Assembly: GCA_023146255.1 (NCBI GenBank)
Contig: JAGLCJ010000009.1
Coordinates: 1 to 64,000 of the forward strand
Direction of reading: 5' to 3'
DNA from: Alcanivoracaceae bacterium
Lineage (GTDB): Bacteria > Pseudomonadota > Gammaproteobacteria > Pseudomonadales > Alcanivoracaceae
DNA: 64,000 bases
The translations under genes were made by a program, and so were the position numbers. Position 1 is the stretch's first letter, and every line of letters starts with the position of its first letter. Of this stretch, positions 16,381-24,807 are shown in pieces. The notes beneath the pieces were generated by a model. That model was not told where the DNA came from. It ran no database searches and saw only the letters and a list, made by a program, of their open reading frames with translations.

Positions 16381-17049
16381 TTATTCCCCGGTCTCGTCGT
16401 CAGGCTGCTGACGAACGAATCCTTGCTCCTCAGTCTGTTCCGGCGTTTCACTGTCGAGTGACTCTGCCAGCTCCGGCATTTCCGCCACAGTCTGATCGTA
16501 CTGCTGCTGCAGGCGCTCGAGCTTTTCCCGACCCTCACGCAACTGGTCGGGATCCCCCCCCATCTGCTCGGCCTGCTGTAACTGCTGCTCCAGCTCGCTG
16601 ATACGGTTGCGAGCGGCCCGGGCAAAGGATTGCCGCACATTCATCTGCTGCCGGGCTTCGTACTGCTGGTACAGCTGCGGGTCGGCCAGCTCCTCAGCGG
16701 TCGGTAACTCGCGCTGCTGCTCCGGCTCGGGCCGGGCCAGCGGCGGAGTGCGGTCATCGCCTTCGAGAAACGCCTGACGCATGGACTCGGCGCGTAAATC
16801 AGCAGTCATGGCAGGCTCCTGCGGATCATCCTGCCGCTCTGGCCAGGCCAGTGGCTCGGCCGGCTCATCCGGCTGATCCGATTGCTCCACCGGCACGCCG
16901 TCCAGAAAAAATCCTGATGCCGGCTTGTTCGTCGGCATCTCAACCGATGCCGTGCTCTGCGTCTCAGTCGGAGCGCTGAATAATCGGTAGCCAATAAACA
17001 GCACGGCTATCGCCACCACCAACGCCGCGGCAAGAACATACTGCTTCAC
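16381..17049 (-). CDS. Membrane-anchored acidic coiled-coil protein coupled to the foldase
   Basis: 222 aa starting with GTG at 17049; the upstream foldase stop TGA overlaps it (GTGA), so translation is probably coupled. An N-terminal membrane span (YVLAAALVVAIAVLFIGYRL) is followed by a Pro/Asp/Glu-rich linker and a Gln/Glu coiled coil (about 130-190). No enzyme motif. The coupling suggests it works with the PpiC-type protein at the membrane, perhaps as tether or adaptor. I do not recognise the family. Confidence 0.7.
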   Translation of the reverse strand: MKQYVLAAALVVAIAVLFIGYRLFSAPTETQSTASVEMPTNKPASGFFLDGVPVEQSDQPDEPAEPLAWPERQDDPQEPAMTADLRAESMRQAFLEGDDRTPPLARPEPEQQRELPTAEELADPQLYQQYEARQQMNVRQSFARAARNRISELEQQLQQAEQMGGDPDQLREGREKLERLQQQYDQTVAEMPELAESLDSETPEQTEEQGFVRQQPDDETGE

Positions 17050-18380
17050 GGCATATCACCGAGCAGGTCTTCATTCACACGCAGATCCACCGCTGCAATC
17101 AGCCCGGCTTTCAATTCCTCGAACTCCCTCTGCATTTTTTCCCGGGCCAGCTTCTTGGAGGCTTCGTAACGCACACCCGGATCATCCAGCGGCATGTCCC
17201 CCATTACCTTCTCATCCAGAAACACCACTTCCCAGTAAACCGGCGAGTTGCTCTGCGGACTCCGAAATGGCGGCGACACAACACCTTCAGGCTGAACAAA
17301 GGCCAGCCCACGCAACCAGTCATCAGCAGCTTCACCGCGAACAATTTCGCCAAGGTCGCCGGGCACCTCGGCATTACGGTCCGGCGCTGTTGAATATGTC
17401 GCAATGGCTTGCTCGAAACTCAGCTCGCCGGCCTTGATTCGGGCCACTACCTCATCAGCTCTTTCCTGCGAATCAAGACGGATGTGCCGGGCGCGGACTT
17501 TTTCCACCCAGCGGAATTCGTCACGATGACTGTCGTAGTACTGGCGCACCTCGGCATCAGTGATCCGCGCCATGGCCTCGCGCAGGGCCGGGTTATCATC
17601 ATGGATGTCATGTAGCAGACCAAGATCGTGCAGCAGTTCTTCTTTTTCCATCCGGTCACTGACCAGCTTTTCCAGCGCAATCACTTCCTGCTGACTGAAC
17701 TCACCGCTGTCGCGGAACCAGCCAATCACAAACTGGGTGGCAAGATGCTGACCAATGGCTTCACGGATAAACGGCAGGTTGTACTCATGCATCTGCACCT
17801 TCAGCTGGATATTCATCCGTGAGTACAGATCCCACAGCGTCAGGGGTTGTCGCTGGGAAAACGGCAAGCGGTAATAACCCAGCACATATTCTGCCGCCGC
17901 TTTTTCCTGCTCCTCCGTCATCGCATGCAGTAATGCGGAGTTCAGTTCCAGATATGGCTCCAACGCCTTTTTATCCAGCTCCACAGGCTGCTCCAGCAGG
18001 CTCATCGGCCCGTCAATGCCGTGACTGGAAACATAGTTATTCAGCTGGGTGGCGAAGGCATGCCGTAAGGTGGCAAACAACTGGTTCTCATAAAGCGCTT
18101 CATCGCTGTACCCCACCAGCGAATGGGCATGCTCGTTATCACGTCTGGCATCATGCCAGCGCGCCAGCGCATGGCTTTCCACCGCGCCGTCCAGCAGGCT
18201 GCGTCGGGTTGCGGTGGCATCGCCCACCTTGACCACAGCAAGCAGTGCATCGAGGGAGCGGACCGGAATATCGACGCCATCTATTCTGGCGACAACGTCA
18301 TCCGGCAAACGCCAGGCCTGCCAGCCGAGCCACCCGGCCAGCCCAGCCAACACCAACAGTACCGCCCCTATCCGCTTCAT
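17046..18380 (-). CDS. PpiC-type peptidyl-prolyl cis-trans isomerase, membrane anchored
   Basis: 444 aa from ATG 18380. An N-terminal anchor (IGAVLLVLAGLAGWLGWQAW) precedes a SurA-N/PpiD-like helical chaperone region. A parvulin domain begins near residue 285 (VEKVRARHIRLDS, then KAGELSFEQAIATYSTAPD, then GDLGEI). It ends FRSPQSNSPVYWEVVFLDEK. This family assists folding of exported proteins at the outer face of the inner membrane. It is followed, with overlapping stop/start codons, by the acidic coiled-coil gene. Longer start sites 24 nt upstream lack a better ribosome site. Confidence 0.82.
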   Translation of the reverse strand: MKRIGAVLLVLAGLAGWLGWQAWRLPDDVVARIDGVDIPVRSLDALLAVVKVGDATATRRSLLDGAVESHALARWHDARRDNEHAHSLVGYSDEALYENQLFATLRHAFATQLNNYVSSHGIDGPMSLLEQPVELDKKALEPYLELNSALLHAMTEEQEKAAAEYVLGYYRLPFSQRQPLTLWDLYSRMNIQLKVQMHEYNLPFIREAIGQHLATQFVIGWFRDSGEFSQQEVIALEKLVSDRMEKEELLHDLGLLHDIHDDNPALREAMARITDAEVRQYYDSHRDEFRWVEKVRARHIRLDSQERADEVVARIKAGELSFEQAIATYSTAPDRNAEVPGDLGEIVRGEAADDWLRGLAFVQPEGVVSPPFRSPQSNSPVYWEVVFLDEKVMGDMPLDDPGVRYEASKKLAREKMQREFEELKAGLIAAVDLRVNEDLLGDMP

Positions 18381-18465
18381 TATTGTTCTCCCACGATCAG
18401 GCAAGGCTTGTCCGGAGCATGCGGCTGCATAGCCGGCAACTCAAGCGCATCGCTGTAAGGAAAGG

Positions 18466-18511
18466 CAAGAAAAAGCCGGCGCCGTTCTCTGTCGAGATCA
18501 GACACGCCGGC
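18466..18511 (-). terminator. Rho-independent terminator of the phospholipase-like gene
   Basis: On the minus strand GCCGGCG (18505-18511) pairs with CGCCGGC (18475-18481), and an inner GTC/GAC pair extends the stem. A T-rich tail (TTTTTCT) follows at 18474-18468. Confidence 0.6.
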
Positions 18512-18537
18512 CGCTTCGACTTACCGAAAGGAGTGGC

Positions 18538-19560
18538 TTACATCCGCTCGGCGGCATGGTTCAGAACATGCACCACCATGGCAATGGCATGCGGGATAAC
18601 GACACGGGCCACTTGCACACGATCAGTATGGCTGGTGCTGGACAGCACGATACCACCGTTGGCGTAGGCAATGGCGCCGCCCTGGGTCAGCAACGGACGG
18701 ATATCATTGCTGGCCGGATTCAGCGGCGAGAAGCTGCTCAATGCATTGGTCACCAGTGCAGAGTTGTTCAGGCTTTCCTGATCATAGTAGTCCGCCACCC
18801 AGCCTTCCCAGCCGGAATGATTCAGGTCGGAAGTAGTCCAGACGTGATGCGGCTGGAGCAGGTCGGTGCTGTGCAGGGTGAAACCAAGGGTCTGGGCTGT
18901 CGGGCGAGCCAGAAACTGGTTGTACCAGTAGTTGGCGAGGTTATCGATCGGCTGGAACGGAATGTTCTGGAAATCCTGATACATGGACTTGGTCGAGTAG
19001 CTGCCCTGACGGTAGCGAGCCTCGGTGATGCCATAGCTGTTGAATTTGGAGGACTCCGAGCACCAGCCCCAGAAACAGGTGCCGGTCATGCCACCGCGGC
19101 CGTCATCGAGGTGATCGTTCCACAGCCAGCTGCCGGCGGCGTTATCAACAAAGCCCCAGACGGTCAGCAGGTTGTAGTTGTAGCCACCGAAGTCGTTACC
19201 GTGCACATCCGGGCCGCGAGTGTGGTTCTGGAAGTGCCAGTAGGAGGTGTAGTTGACCAGCGATGCACCAGCGTTGAATACCGGGGCATAGACGCAGTCA
19301 CCAGTGATCGCGCCACAAATGTAGGTATCGCGGAAGTCATCAACATCATAAGCACCCTGACCAATAGTTTCGGCAAACTGGTCAATGGTCATGCCGGCCG
19401 CAGTCACCCGCGCCAGCAGCTTGTTGTAATTGGTGGTGGACGGATTGGCCTTCATGTAGGCCACGGCGTCCTTGGCGATCCGCTTGTGCGTGATCTGCTG
19501 GAAGGCATGCGCGTCCACGGTCAGCACCAGTGCGAACAGGGCAATGAGGTAGTGTTTCAT
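18538..19560 (-). CDS. Secreted zinc-dependent phospholipase C-like protein
   Basis: 340 aa. Signal peptide MKHYLIALFALVLTVDAHA, then a mature N terminus FQQITHKRIAKDA, reminiscent of the zinc phospholipase C/S1-P1 nuclease fold, in which an early Trp/His binds zinc. Further conserved-looking His/Asp sites are YDVDDFRD, SYWHFQNH and WNDHLDD. Several paired Cys (ICGAITGDC, CFWGWC) suggest disulfides, consistent with export and with the DsbC gene elsewhere in the window. Substrate is unknown; a phospholipid or nucleic acid phosphodiester is plausible. It is a single-gene unit with its own terminator. Confidence 0.55.
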   Translation of the reverse strand: MKHYLIALFALVLTVDAHAFQQITHKRIAKDAVAYMKANPSTTNYNKLLARVTAAGMTIDQFAETIGQGAYDVDDFRDTYICGAITGDCVYAPVFNAGASLVNYTSYWHFQNHTRGPDVHGNDFGGYNYNLLTVWGFVDNAAGSWLWNDHLDDGRGGMTGTCFWGWCSESSKFNSYGITEARYRQGSYSTKSMYQDFQNIPFQPIDNLANYWYNQFLARPTAQTLGFTLHSTDLLQPHHVWTTSDLNHSGWEGWVADYYDQESLNNSALVTNALSSFSPLNPASNDIRPLLTQGGAIAYANGGIVLSSTSHTDRVQVARVVIPHAIAMVVHVLNHAAERM

Positions 19561-19730
19561 GAAGCTGGCTCCCGGCTATTGTTATCGCTATTTCGCCACC
19601 TGAGGGGGTGGCGACGGCAGGCGAAATAATAGGCAGTCGGGGGCAAGCCCTGAAGGACAGATGAAGTCAGGGACAGGACAAATCAGGACAGAACAGCCCT
19701 GACCGGTGAGTCAGCACTGCGCCCGCGACC

Positions 19731-20255
19731 CTACTTGGCCAGCGGGAACAGCGGCTCCTGACCGGGCACATAGATCATCTCGCCCAGCGAGTATGTGCCA
19801 TCAGAGCCTGGCACAAACGGCAGAAACATGACCCAGGCATCGGACTGGCGATGATCGGCGGCGGCCCAGATTCCCGGCACCCTTTGCCCCTTGTCGGTGG
19901 TGACAAAGTGCGGCTTCACAATTACTGCAGATACCAGACCGCTGTTCTCCTCTACGGCATGGCGTACTTGCCAGAACAGGGTTTTGACATATTCCTCCGG
20001 GGTCGGCTTGTCAGAGGCAGCGCCGCTATAGCCAATAACGCGAACCTTTTCCTCTGCATCCATGACCAGCGCAAACGGGAAAAACCCTCCCGATTCTCCA
20101 ACCACCTTGACCGCCTCACGCACAGCGGTTTCGGCCAGTTTATCCATCTGCTTTTTGGCAGGCGTTACCGCCGCGGCCCCGGATTCAGCAGCAAGCGCTG
20201 CGCCGGTGGAGAGGGTCACAGCAAGTCCGATCAGCAAGGCAAACAGGTATCTCAA
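19731..20255 (-). CDS. Secreted protein of unknown function
   Basis: 174 aa beginning with TTG at 20255, supported by GGAG 5 nt upstream and an immediate signal peptide (RYLFALLIGLAVTLSTGAALA). The mature part is a small alpha/beta domain with GFFPFALVMDAEEKVRVIGY and AVIVKPHFV strands. No catalytic motif was identified. It lies downstream of sodB in the same direction after a 69-bp gap. Confidence 0.7.
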   Translation of the reverse strand: MRYLFALLIGLAVTLSTGAALAAESGAAAVTPAKKQMDKLAETAVREAVKVVGESGGFFPFALVMDAEEKVRVIGYSGAASDKPTPEEYVKTLFWQVRHAVEENSGLVSAVIVKPHFVTTDKGQRVPGIWAAADHRQSDAWVMFLPFVPGSDGTYSLGEMIYVPGQEPLFPLAK

Positions 20256-20324
20256 GGCAGCTCCAGTATGGGCAAGTGCGACACGGCGCCGGCGGCATTT
20301 GCCGCCAGCGCGTCAGACAGCATA

Positions 20325-20912
20325 TCAGCCGGCAAAGTTCTTGGCGGCAAACTCCCAGTTGGCCAACGCCCAGAAACCTTCCAGATACTTGGCGCGGAGA
20401 TTGCGATAGTCGACGTAGTAGGCATGTTCCCAGACGTCGCAGGTCAGCAGTGCAGTCTGGTTCGGGTGGGTCAACGTGGTACCGGCATCATCGGTGTTGA
20501 CGATATCCAGCGAGCCGTCTGCCATTTTCACCAGCCAGGTCCAGCCGGAGCCGAAATTGCCCATGGCCTTGGCATTGAAGGCTTCCTTGAACTTGGCAAA
20601 AGAGCCCCACTTGGCGGTGATCGCGTTAGCCAGCGCGCCGGTCGGCTCACCACCGCCATTCGGGCTCAGGCTGTGCCAGTAGAAGGTGTGGTTCCAGACC
20701 TGGGCGGCCTGATTGAACAACACCCCCGGGCCAGCCACCTTGATGATCTCCTCCAGCGACTGCTTTTCCATGTCGGTGCCAGCAATCAGCTCGTTCAGCT
20801 TCACCACGTAGGCGTTGTGATGCTTACCGTGGTGGTAGTCGAGGGTCTCAGCAGAAATATGCGGCTCGAGGGCATTTTTCGGATACGGAAGCGCGGGCAG
20901 TTCAAAAGCCAT
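20325..20912 (-). CDS. sodB: Iron superoxide dismutase
   Basis: 195 aa from ATG 20912 (MAFELPALPYPK). It converts superoxide to oxygen and hydrogen peroxide in the cytoplasm. Metal ligands are recognisable: His27 in DYHHGKHH, His in VWNHTFYWHSL, and Asp/His in DVWEHAYY. GNFGSGWTWLV and AQVWNHTFYW are typical of the iron form. Length is normal for the family. The longer upstream extension is out of keeping with the family start. Divergent from the thiolase gene. Confidence 0.96.
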   Translation of the reverse strand: MAFELPALPYPKNALEPHISAETLDYHHGKHHNAYVVKLNELIAGTDMEKQSLEEIIKVAGPGVLFNQAAQVWNHTFYWHSLSPNGGGEPTGALANAITAKWGSFAKFKEAFNAKAMGNFGSGWTWLVKMADGSLDIVNTDDAGTTLTHPNQTALLTCDVWEHAYYVDYRNLRAKYLEGFWALANWEFAAKNFAG

Positions 20913-21006
20913 GATGGTTCCCCTGACAGTGACAGATACAGAAAATGGCGGCCAACGCATACCTGCGCAAGGCCACGAACAGGCCCGGGATGATAACAAG
21001 GCACCC

Positions 21007-21038
21007 GAGCCTCTGCCACCGAGGCTCCCACAGAGGCT
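21007..21038. promoter_or_regulatory. Mutually exclusive stem-loops between sodB and the thiolase gene
   Basis: GAGCCTC (21007-21013) can pair with GAGGCTC (21021-21027). The overlapping AGCCTCTG (21008-21015) can instead pair with CAGAGGCT (21031-21038). The two helices exclude each other. The region is upstream of the thiolase promoter and in the sodB leader direction. Significance is unknown. Confidence 0.3.
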
Positions 21039-21053
21039 GTGCTGGTGGCGTGA

Positions 21054-21082
21054 CTGTCATGGCCGGGCTACTGGGGTACAAT
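21054..21082 (+). promoter_or_regulatory. Sigma70-type promoter of the thiolase gene
   Basis: CTGTCA at 21054-21059, a 17-bp spacer and TACAAT at 21077-21082 form a good -35/-10 pair, 53 bp upstream of the start codon at 21136. Confidence 0.55.
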
Positions 21083-21135
21083 GCGCGCCGTTTCCGCGTC
21101 CGCGCCGATATGGCGCCCGAACCGAGGGTTGAAGC

Positions 21136-22317
21136 ATGAGTCAGGATCCTGTTGTTATCGTTAACGGTGCCCGCACCGCCATGGGCGGCTTTCAGGGCAG
21201 CCTGTCCGGCCTGACCGCACCACAACTGGGTGCCGCCGCCATTCGCGCTGCCGTAGAGCGCGCCGGGATCAAACCGGAGCAGGTCGAAGATGTGATCATG
21301 GGCTGCGTACTGCCCGCCGGCCTGAAGCAGGGCCCGGCCCGCCAGGCCATGCGTCTGGCCGGCCTGCCAGATGCTACCGGTGCCGTCACCATCAACAAGC
21401 TGTGCGGCTCCGGCATGCGCGCCACCATGTTTGCCCATGATCAGATTGTTGCCGGCAGCAGCGAGATCATGGTGTCCGGTGGCATGGAATCCATGACCAA
21501 CGCTCCCTACGTGCTGGATAAATATCGCAATGGCGCGCGCATGGGCCATGGTCAGGTGTTCGACCACATGTTTCTCGATGGTCTGGAAGACGCCGAAACT
21601 GGCCGCCTGATGGGCTCGTTTGCCCAGGAAGTCTCGGATAAAAAAGGCATCACCCGCGAACAGATGGACGCCTTTGCAATCGAGTCGCTGAAGCGTGCCA
21701 ACGCCGCCATCAACAATGGCTGGTTCAAGGATGAGATCGTTCCGGTCACGGTACCGTCGCGCAAGGGTGATCAGCTGGTTGATACTGATGAGCAACCGGG
21801 CAACGCCAACGTCGACAAGATTCCGCAACTGAAACCGGCATTCGCCAAAGACGGTACCGTTACCGCCGCCAACGCCAGCTCAATTTCTGACGGCGCCTCG
21901 GCGCTGGTGCTGATGAAGCAGAGCAAGGCCAATGCGCTGGGCCTGAAGCCACTGGCACGCATCGTTGGCCACAGCACCAACAGCCAGCATCCGAGCGAGT
22001 TCACGCTGGCACCGTGCGGCGCGATCAGCAAGATTCTGGCAAAAACCGGCTGGAATGTGGCAGATGTGGATCTGTGGGAAATCAACGAAGCATTCGCCAT
22101 GGTGGCGATGCTGCCGATCATGGAGCTGGGCATTGACCACGCCCGCGTCAACATTCATGGCGGCGCCTGCGCGCTGGGCCACCCGATCGGCTCCACCGGC
22201 TCGCGCATTATTCTGTCGCTGATTCATGCACTGAAGCGTACCGGCGGTCAAAAAGGCGTCGCCAGCCTGTGTATCGGTGGCGGCGAAGCCACTGCCGTGG
22301 CGCTTGAGCTCCTCTGA
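21136..22317 (+). CDS. Acetyl-CoA C-acetyltransferase (thiolase)
   Basis: 393 aa, the usual length. It condenses two acetyl-CoA to acetoacetyl-CoA or runs the reverse degradative step. The acyl-accepting Cys is in INKLCGSGMRA (near residue 89). The C-terminal motifs EINEAFA, GGACALGHPIGSTGSR and the second catalytic Cys in ASLCIGGGEA are intact. AtoB/PhaA and FadA-like forms cannot be separated here. There is no phaB or phaC nearby, so polyhydroxyalkanoate synthesis is not implied. Monocistronic, with its own promoter and a downstream hairpin. Confidence 0.95.
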   Translation: MSQDPVVIVNGARTAMGGFQGSLSGLTAPQLGAAAIRAAVERAGIKPEQVEDVIMGCVLPAGLKQGPARQAMRLAGLPDATGAVTINKLCGSGMRATMFAHDQIVAGSSEIMVSGGMESMTNAPYVLDKYRNGARMGHGQVFDHMFLDGLEDAETGRLMGSFAQEVSDKKGITREQMDAFAIESLKRANAAINNGWFKDEIVPVTVPSRKGDQLVDTDEQPGNANVDKIPQLKPAFAKDGTVTAANASSISDGASALVLMKQSKANALGLKPLARIVGHSTNSQHPSEFTLAPCGAISKILAKTGWNVADVDLWEINEAFAMVAMLPIMELGIDHARVNIHGGACALGHPIGSTGSRIILSLIHALKRTGGQKGVASLCIGGGEATAVALELL

Positions 22318-22339
22318 TTGAAACAAGCCCGGCATTGAA

Positions 22340-22369
22340 GCCGGACCCGGTATTGCAACCGGGTCCGGC
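22340..22369. terminator. Hairpin between convergent thiolase and Mpo1-like genes
   Basis: GCCGGACCCGG (22340-22350) and CCGGGTCCGGC (22359-22369) form a perfect 11-bp stem with an 8-nt loop. There is no clear T-tract on either side, so it may block transcription from both directions only weakly. Confidence 0.5.
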
Positions 22370-22398
22370 AAACGAGCCGCATCAGAATACGGCTTGGG

Positions 22399-22716
22399 TC
22401 ACCAGTCGATCCGGCCGGTGAGAATATCCTTGAACATGACAAAGTCGCCGGCGAGGCTGTAGAACGGATACTTGAATGTCGCCGGCCGATTTTTCTCGAA
22501 CACGTAGTGACCCACCCAGGCAAAACCATAGCCCACCACCGGCAGGGCCAGCAGCAACCAGGCACTGGCACCGGCCAATACGGATGCAATGATCGACAGC
22601 ACGATGAAGGTGCCGACAAAGTGCAACCGACGACAGGTCGGGTTGCCGTGCTCCTGCAGATAGTAGGGATAAAACTCGGCGAAGCTCTGAAAATCTGACT
22701 GCTTGATCGTGCTCAT
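22399..22716 (-). CDS. Mpo1/DUF962-family membrane protein
   Basis: 105 aa from ATG 22716, with GGAGG 6 nt upstream. The conserved His pattern is present: EHGNPTCRRLHFVGT near residue 25, then GHYVFEKNRPATFKYPFYS near residue 70, with two hydrophobic spans between. Eukaryotic Mpo1 is an iron-dependent dioxygenase acting on 2-hydroxy fatty acids in the membrane. Bacterial members are uncharacterised but keep the metal-binding His. Length is typical of bacterial members. Confidence 0.85.
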   Translation of the reverse strand: MSTIKQSDFQSFAEFYPYYLQEHGNPTCRRLHFVGTFIVLSIIASVLAGASAWLLLALPVVGYGFAWVGHYVFEKNRPATFKYPFYSLAGDFVMFKDILTGRIDW

Positions 22717-22934
22717 CTGGATCCTCCGCAAATACCGTGGCTATGCTGTCAGCATGGCGGTCAGTGTAGCCGCCGACTTGTACGCAAACGTCGGCATATC
22801 GGGCCGATCGTCGGTAAAACCCCTGTGGTCGTCATGGTCTGTCTGCTTTTGCCTCTGCATTGGCCCGGCCGGTCATTGACCCGGTGCACGGTCCGGGCAG
22901 AATGGCGTCACTGTGACCCTAAGGATTCCTTCTG

Positions 22935-24164
22935 ATGCCTGCCCTGCCCCTGCCACGCCGCTTCTTTACCGGCCATGCCGTTTCCCTGCCAAAACGCCTG
23001 AGCGAAATCAGTGACCGTGGCCACGAGGCACCAGCAGCCGCAGCAGGTCTGCGCGATGATCAGGTGACTGCCATCTGGCGTGGCATGAAGGGCCTGTACG
23101 CCACCGGCATGAGCCCGGGCATTGCCCTGTCGCTGCGTCGCCACGGCGAGCTGTTTTTCGATCGTACTCTGGGCTATGCCGATCTGGAAAATCGCAATCC
23201 TCTGAGCATCGATACCCCGGTATGCCTGTTCTCGGCATCGAAGGCGGTCACCGCCATGCTGATTCACCATCTGGCCGAAATCGGCGAGCTCGACCTCAGC
23301 CAGCCGGTCTGCCATTACCTGCCGGAATATGGCTGCGAGGGCAAGGAACGCACGACGCTGATGCACCTGCTGACCCATCGTGGCGGCGTGCCTCGTGTAC
23401 AGTCACCGGTATCACCGGAAGACCTGTTCAATCCGGCCCGCATCACCGAGCTGATGCAAAAGGCGATACCGCAGAATCCGGGACGCACTCAGGCCTATCA
23501 TGCTGTCACCGCCGGATTTGTCCTGGGCGCGGTGATCGAGCGCGTTACCGGCGCGCCACTGAATGATCTGCTCGACAGCGTTATCCGCAAACCGATGGGG
23601 ATGAAACATTTCACCTTTGGTTTGCAAAATGCCTCGCCAGCAAAAAATTACACCACCGGGTTACGTCTGGCGCCGGTGGATATGTTCCTGAAATATGCGG
23701 TCGGTGCCGTGCTTCAGGATGTCGTCGATGTCTCTAACGATCCGCGTTTTCTCGACATCACCCTGCCGGCAGGCAATCTGTTTGCCACCGCGGAAGAAGC
23801 CAGCCGTTTCTTCCAGATGCTGCTCAACGGTGGCAGCTGGAATGGCAAACAGATTTTCCGTCCGGATACGGTACGCCGGGCGACCTCATCAATCGGCAAG
23901 GGCAGCAAGATTGACCGCACCCTGATGATCCCGCTTGAGTATTCTCCAGGTTTTATGCTCGGCGCCCGCACCCTGAGCCTGTATGGCCCGGGCACGCCGC
24001 GGGCGTTTGGTCATCTCGGCTTCATCAGCATTTACTGCTGGGCTGATCCGCAGCGCGATCTGTCCGGCGCCCTGCTGACCACCGGCAAGGGCATTATCGG
24101 CCCGCACCTGCCGGCACTGGTGGCGCTGCAGATGCAGATCAACCGGCAGACGCTGGGCCGCTGA
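22935..24164 (+). CDS. Family VIII esterase / class C beta-lactamase-like serine hydrolase
   Basis: 409 aa without a signal peptide, so cytoplasmic. The nucleophile motif is S-x-x-K at Ser100-Lys103 (LFSASKAVTAM). The second motif reads AYHAVTAGFVLG, with YHA in place of the Tyr-x-Asn of penicillin-binding proteins, as in family VIII carboxylesterases. The third motif is FGHLGF near residue 360. It probably hydrolyses lipid or short-chain esters rather than beta-lactams. It stands alone and is convergent with the globin gene across a strong hairpin. Confidence 0.85.
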   Translation: MPALPLPRRFFTGHAVSLPKRLSEISDRGHEAPAAAAGLRDDQVTAIWRGMKGLYATGMSPGIALSLRRHGELFFDRTLGYADLENRNPLSIDTPVCLFSASKAVTAMLIHHLAEIGELDLSQPVCHYLPEYGCEGKERTTLMHLLTHRGGVPRVQSPVSPEDLFNPARITELMQKAIPQNPGRTQAYHAVTAGFVLGAVIERVTGAPLNDLLDSVIRKPMGMKHFTFGLQNASPAKNYTTGLRLAPVDMFLKYAVGAVLQDVVDVSNDPRFLDITLPAGNLFATAEEASRFFQMLLNGGSWNGKQIFRPDTVRRATSSIGKGSKIDRTLMIPLEYSPGFMLGARTLSLYGPGTPRAFGHLGFISIYCWADPQRDLSGALLTTGKGIIGPHLPALVALQMQINRQTLGR

Positions 24165-24177
24165 TCCACAACCAGAT

Positions 24178-24200
24178 GCAAGCCAGCAAAGCTGGCTTGC
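24178..24200. terminator. Hairpin between convergent esterase and globin genes
   Basis: GCAAGCCAGC (24178-24187), loop AAA, GCTGGCTTGC (24191-24200): a perfect 10-bp stem 14 bp past the esterase stop and 2 bp before the globin stop. There is no strong T-tract. Confidence 0.55.
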
Positions 24201-24202
24201 GC

Positions 24203-24604
24203 TCAATAGCCGCTCTGAATCACCTCGATGCCCGGGCGCAACACATTACGCCAACGCAGATCGAGCTCCTGCGAGTAGGACGGGTCGTTACGCTGCACCG
24301 CCTCCATCAGGGCTTCCAGCCAGAGCCCGTAAAGGGTTGGATGAATGTCATAGCCAGTACGGTTGTGGGTCTCACCCAGATGGCGCAGTTTGCTGCCCGG
24401 TGCGCCACGGGCAAACATCAGCAACCAGGTGATCCCGGCCCGCAGCAAGCGCCGCTGTTCGCCCATGTTGGTATTAGCGAACATACTTCTGACAGCATCC
24501 GACTTGTCCAGAAAGATATTGTAGAAGTCCTCGAAGAACTGTTCCCGACGGCAGCATCGGCCGTAACTCTGGAACACCAGATCATTATCGTGACTAGAAA
24601 CCAT
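24203..24604 (-). CDS. Globin-like protein
   Basis: 133 aa from ATG 24604, with GAGGA upstream. Helix spacing fits a single-domain globin: FFEDFYNIFLDKSDAVRSMF (B-E helices), LRAGITWLLMF, then LRHLGETHNRTGYDIHP, where His of the E-T-H or D-I-H segment is the likely heme ligand, and a final LRWRNVLRPGIEVI helix. A role in oxygen or nitric oxide sensing or detoxification is possible; no output domain is attached. The upstream 30 codons to 24694 lack a ribosome site and were excluded. Confidence 0.75.
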   Translation of the reverse strand: MVSSHDNDLVFQSYGRCCRREQFFEDFYNIFLDKSDAVRSMFANTNMGEQRRLLRAGITWLLMFARGAPGSKLRHLGETHNRTGYDIHPTLYGLWLEALMEAVQRNDPSYSQELDLRWRNVLRPGIEVIQSGY

Positions 24605-24754
24605 AACGTCCTCGCGACTGACGGAAGCATCCCTGCGAGGAGGCCAGTGTGGCCAGTGAGTCCCGGGTACGTTATAGCCAGCACGAATAACCACCGATAT
24701 GATTCAGATCAATAAATACGAAGAAGCCATGCCCCAACACCTGTGCCCATGCAC

Positions 24755-24786
24755 AAAAAAGCCCCGACGGGTTCTCCCACCGGGGC
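24755..24786 (-). terminator. Rho-independent terminator of the xerD-dsbC-hom-thrC block
   Basis: On the minus strand GCCCCGGTGGG (24786-24776), loop AGAA, CCCGTCGGGGC (24771-24761), then TTTTTT (24760-24755). A textbook stem with one mismatch, 21 bp beyond the thrC stop. Confidence 0.92.
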
Positions 24787-24807
24787 CTTATCAAGCCAGC
24801 GAACGGC

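Noticed and set aside
20902..21828. 308-codon minus frame opposite the thiolase and sodB start
   Set aside because: Thiolase and SodB motifs on the other frames are unambiguous; this is a shadow frame.
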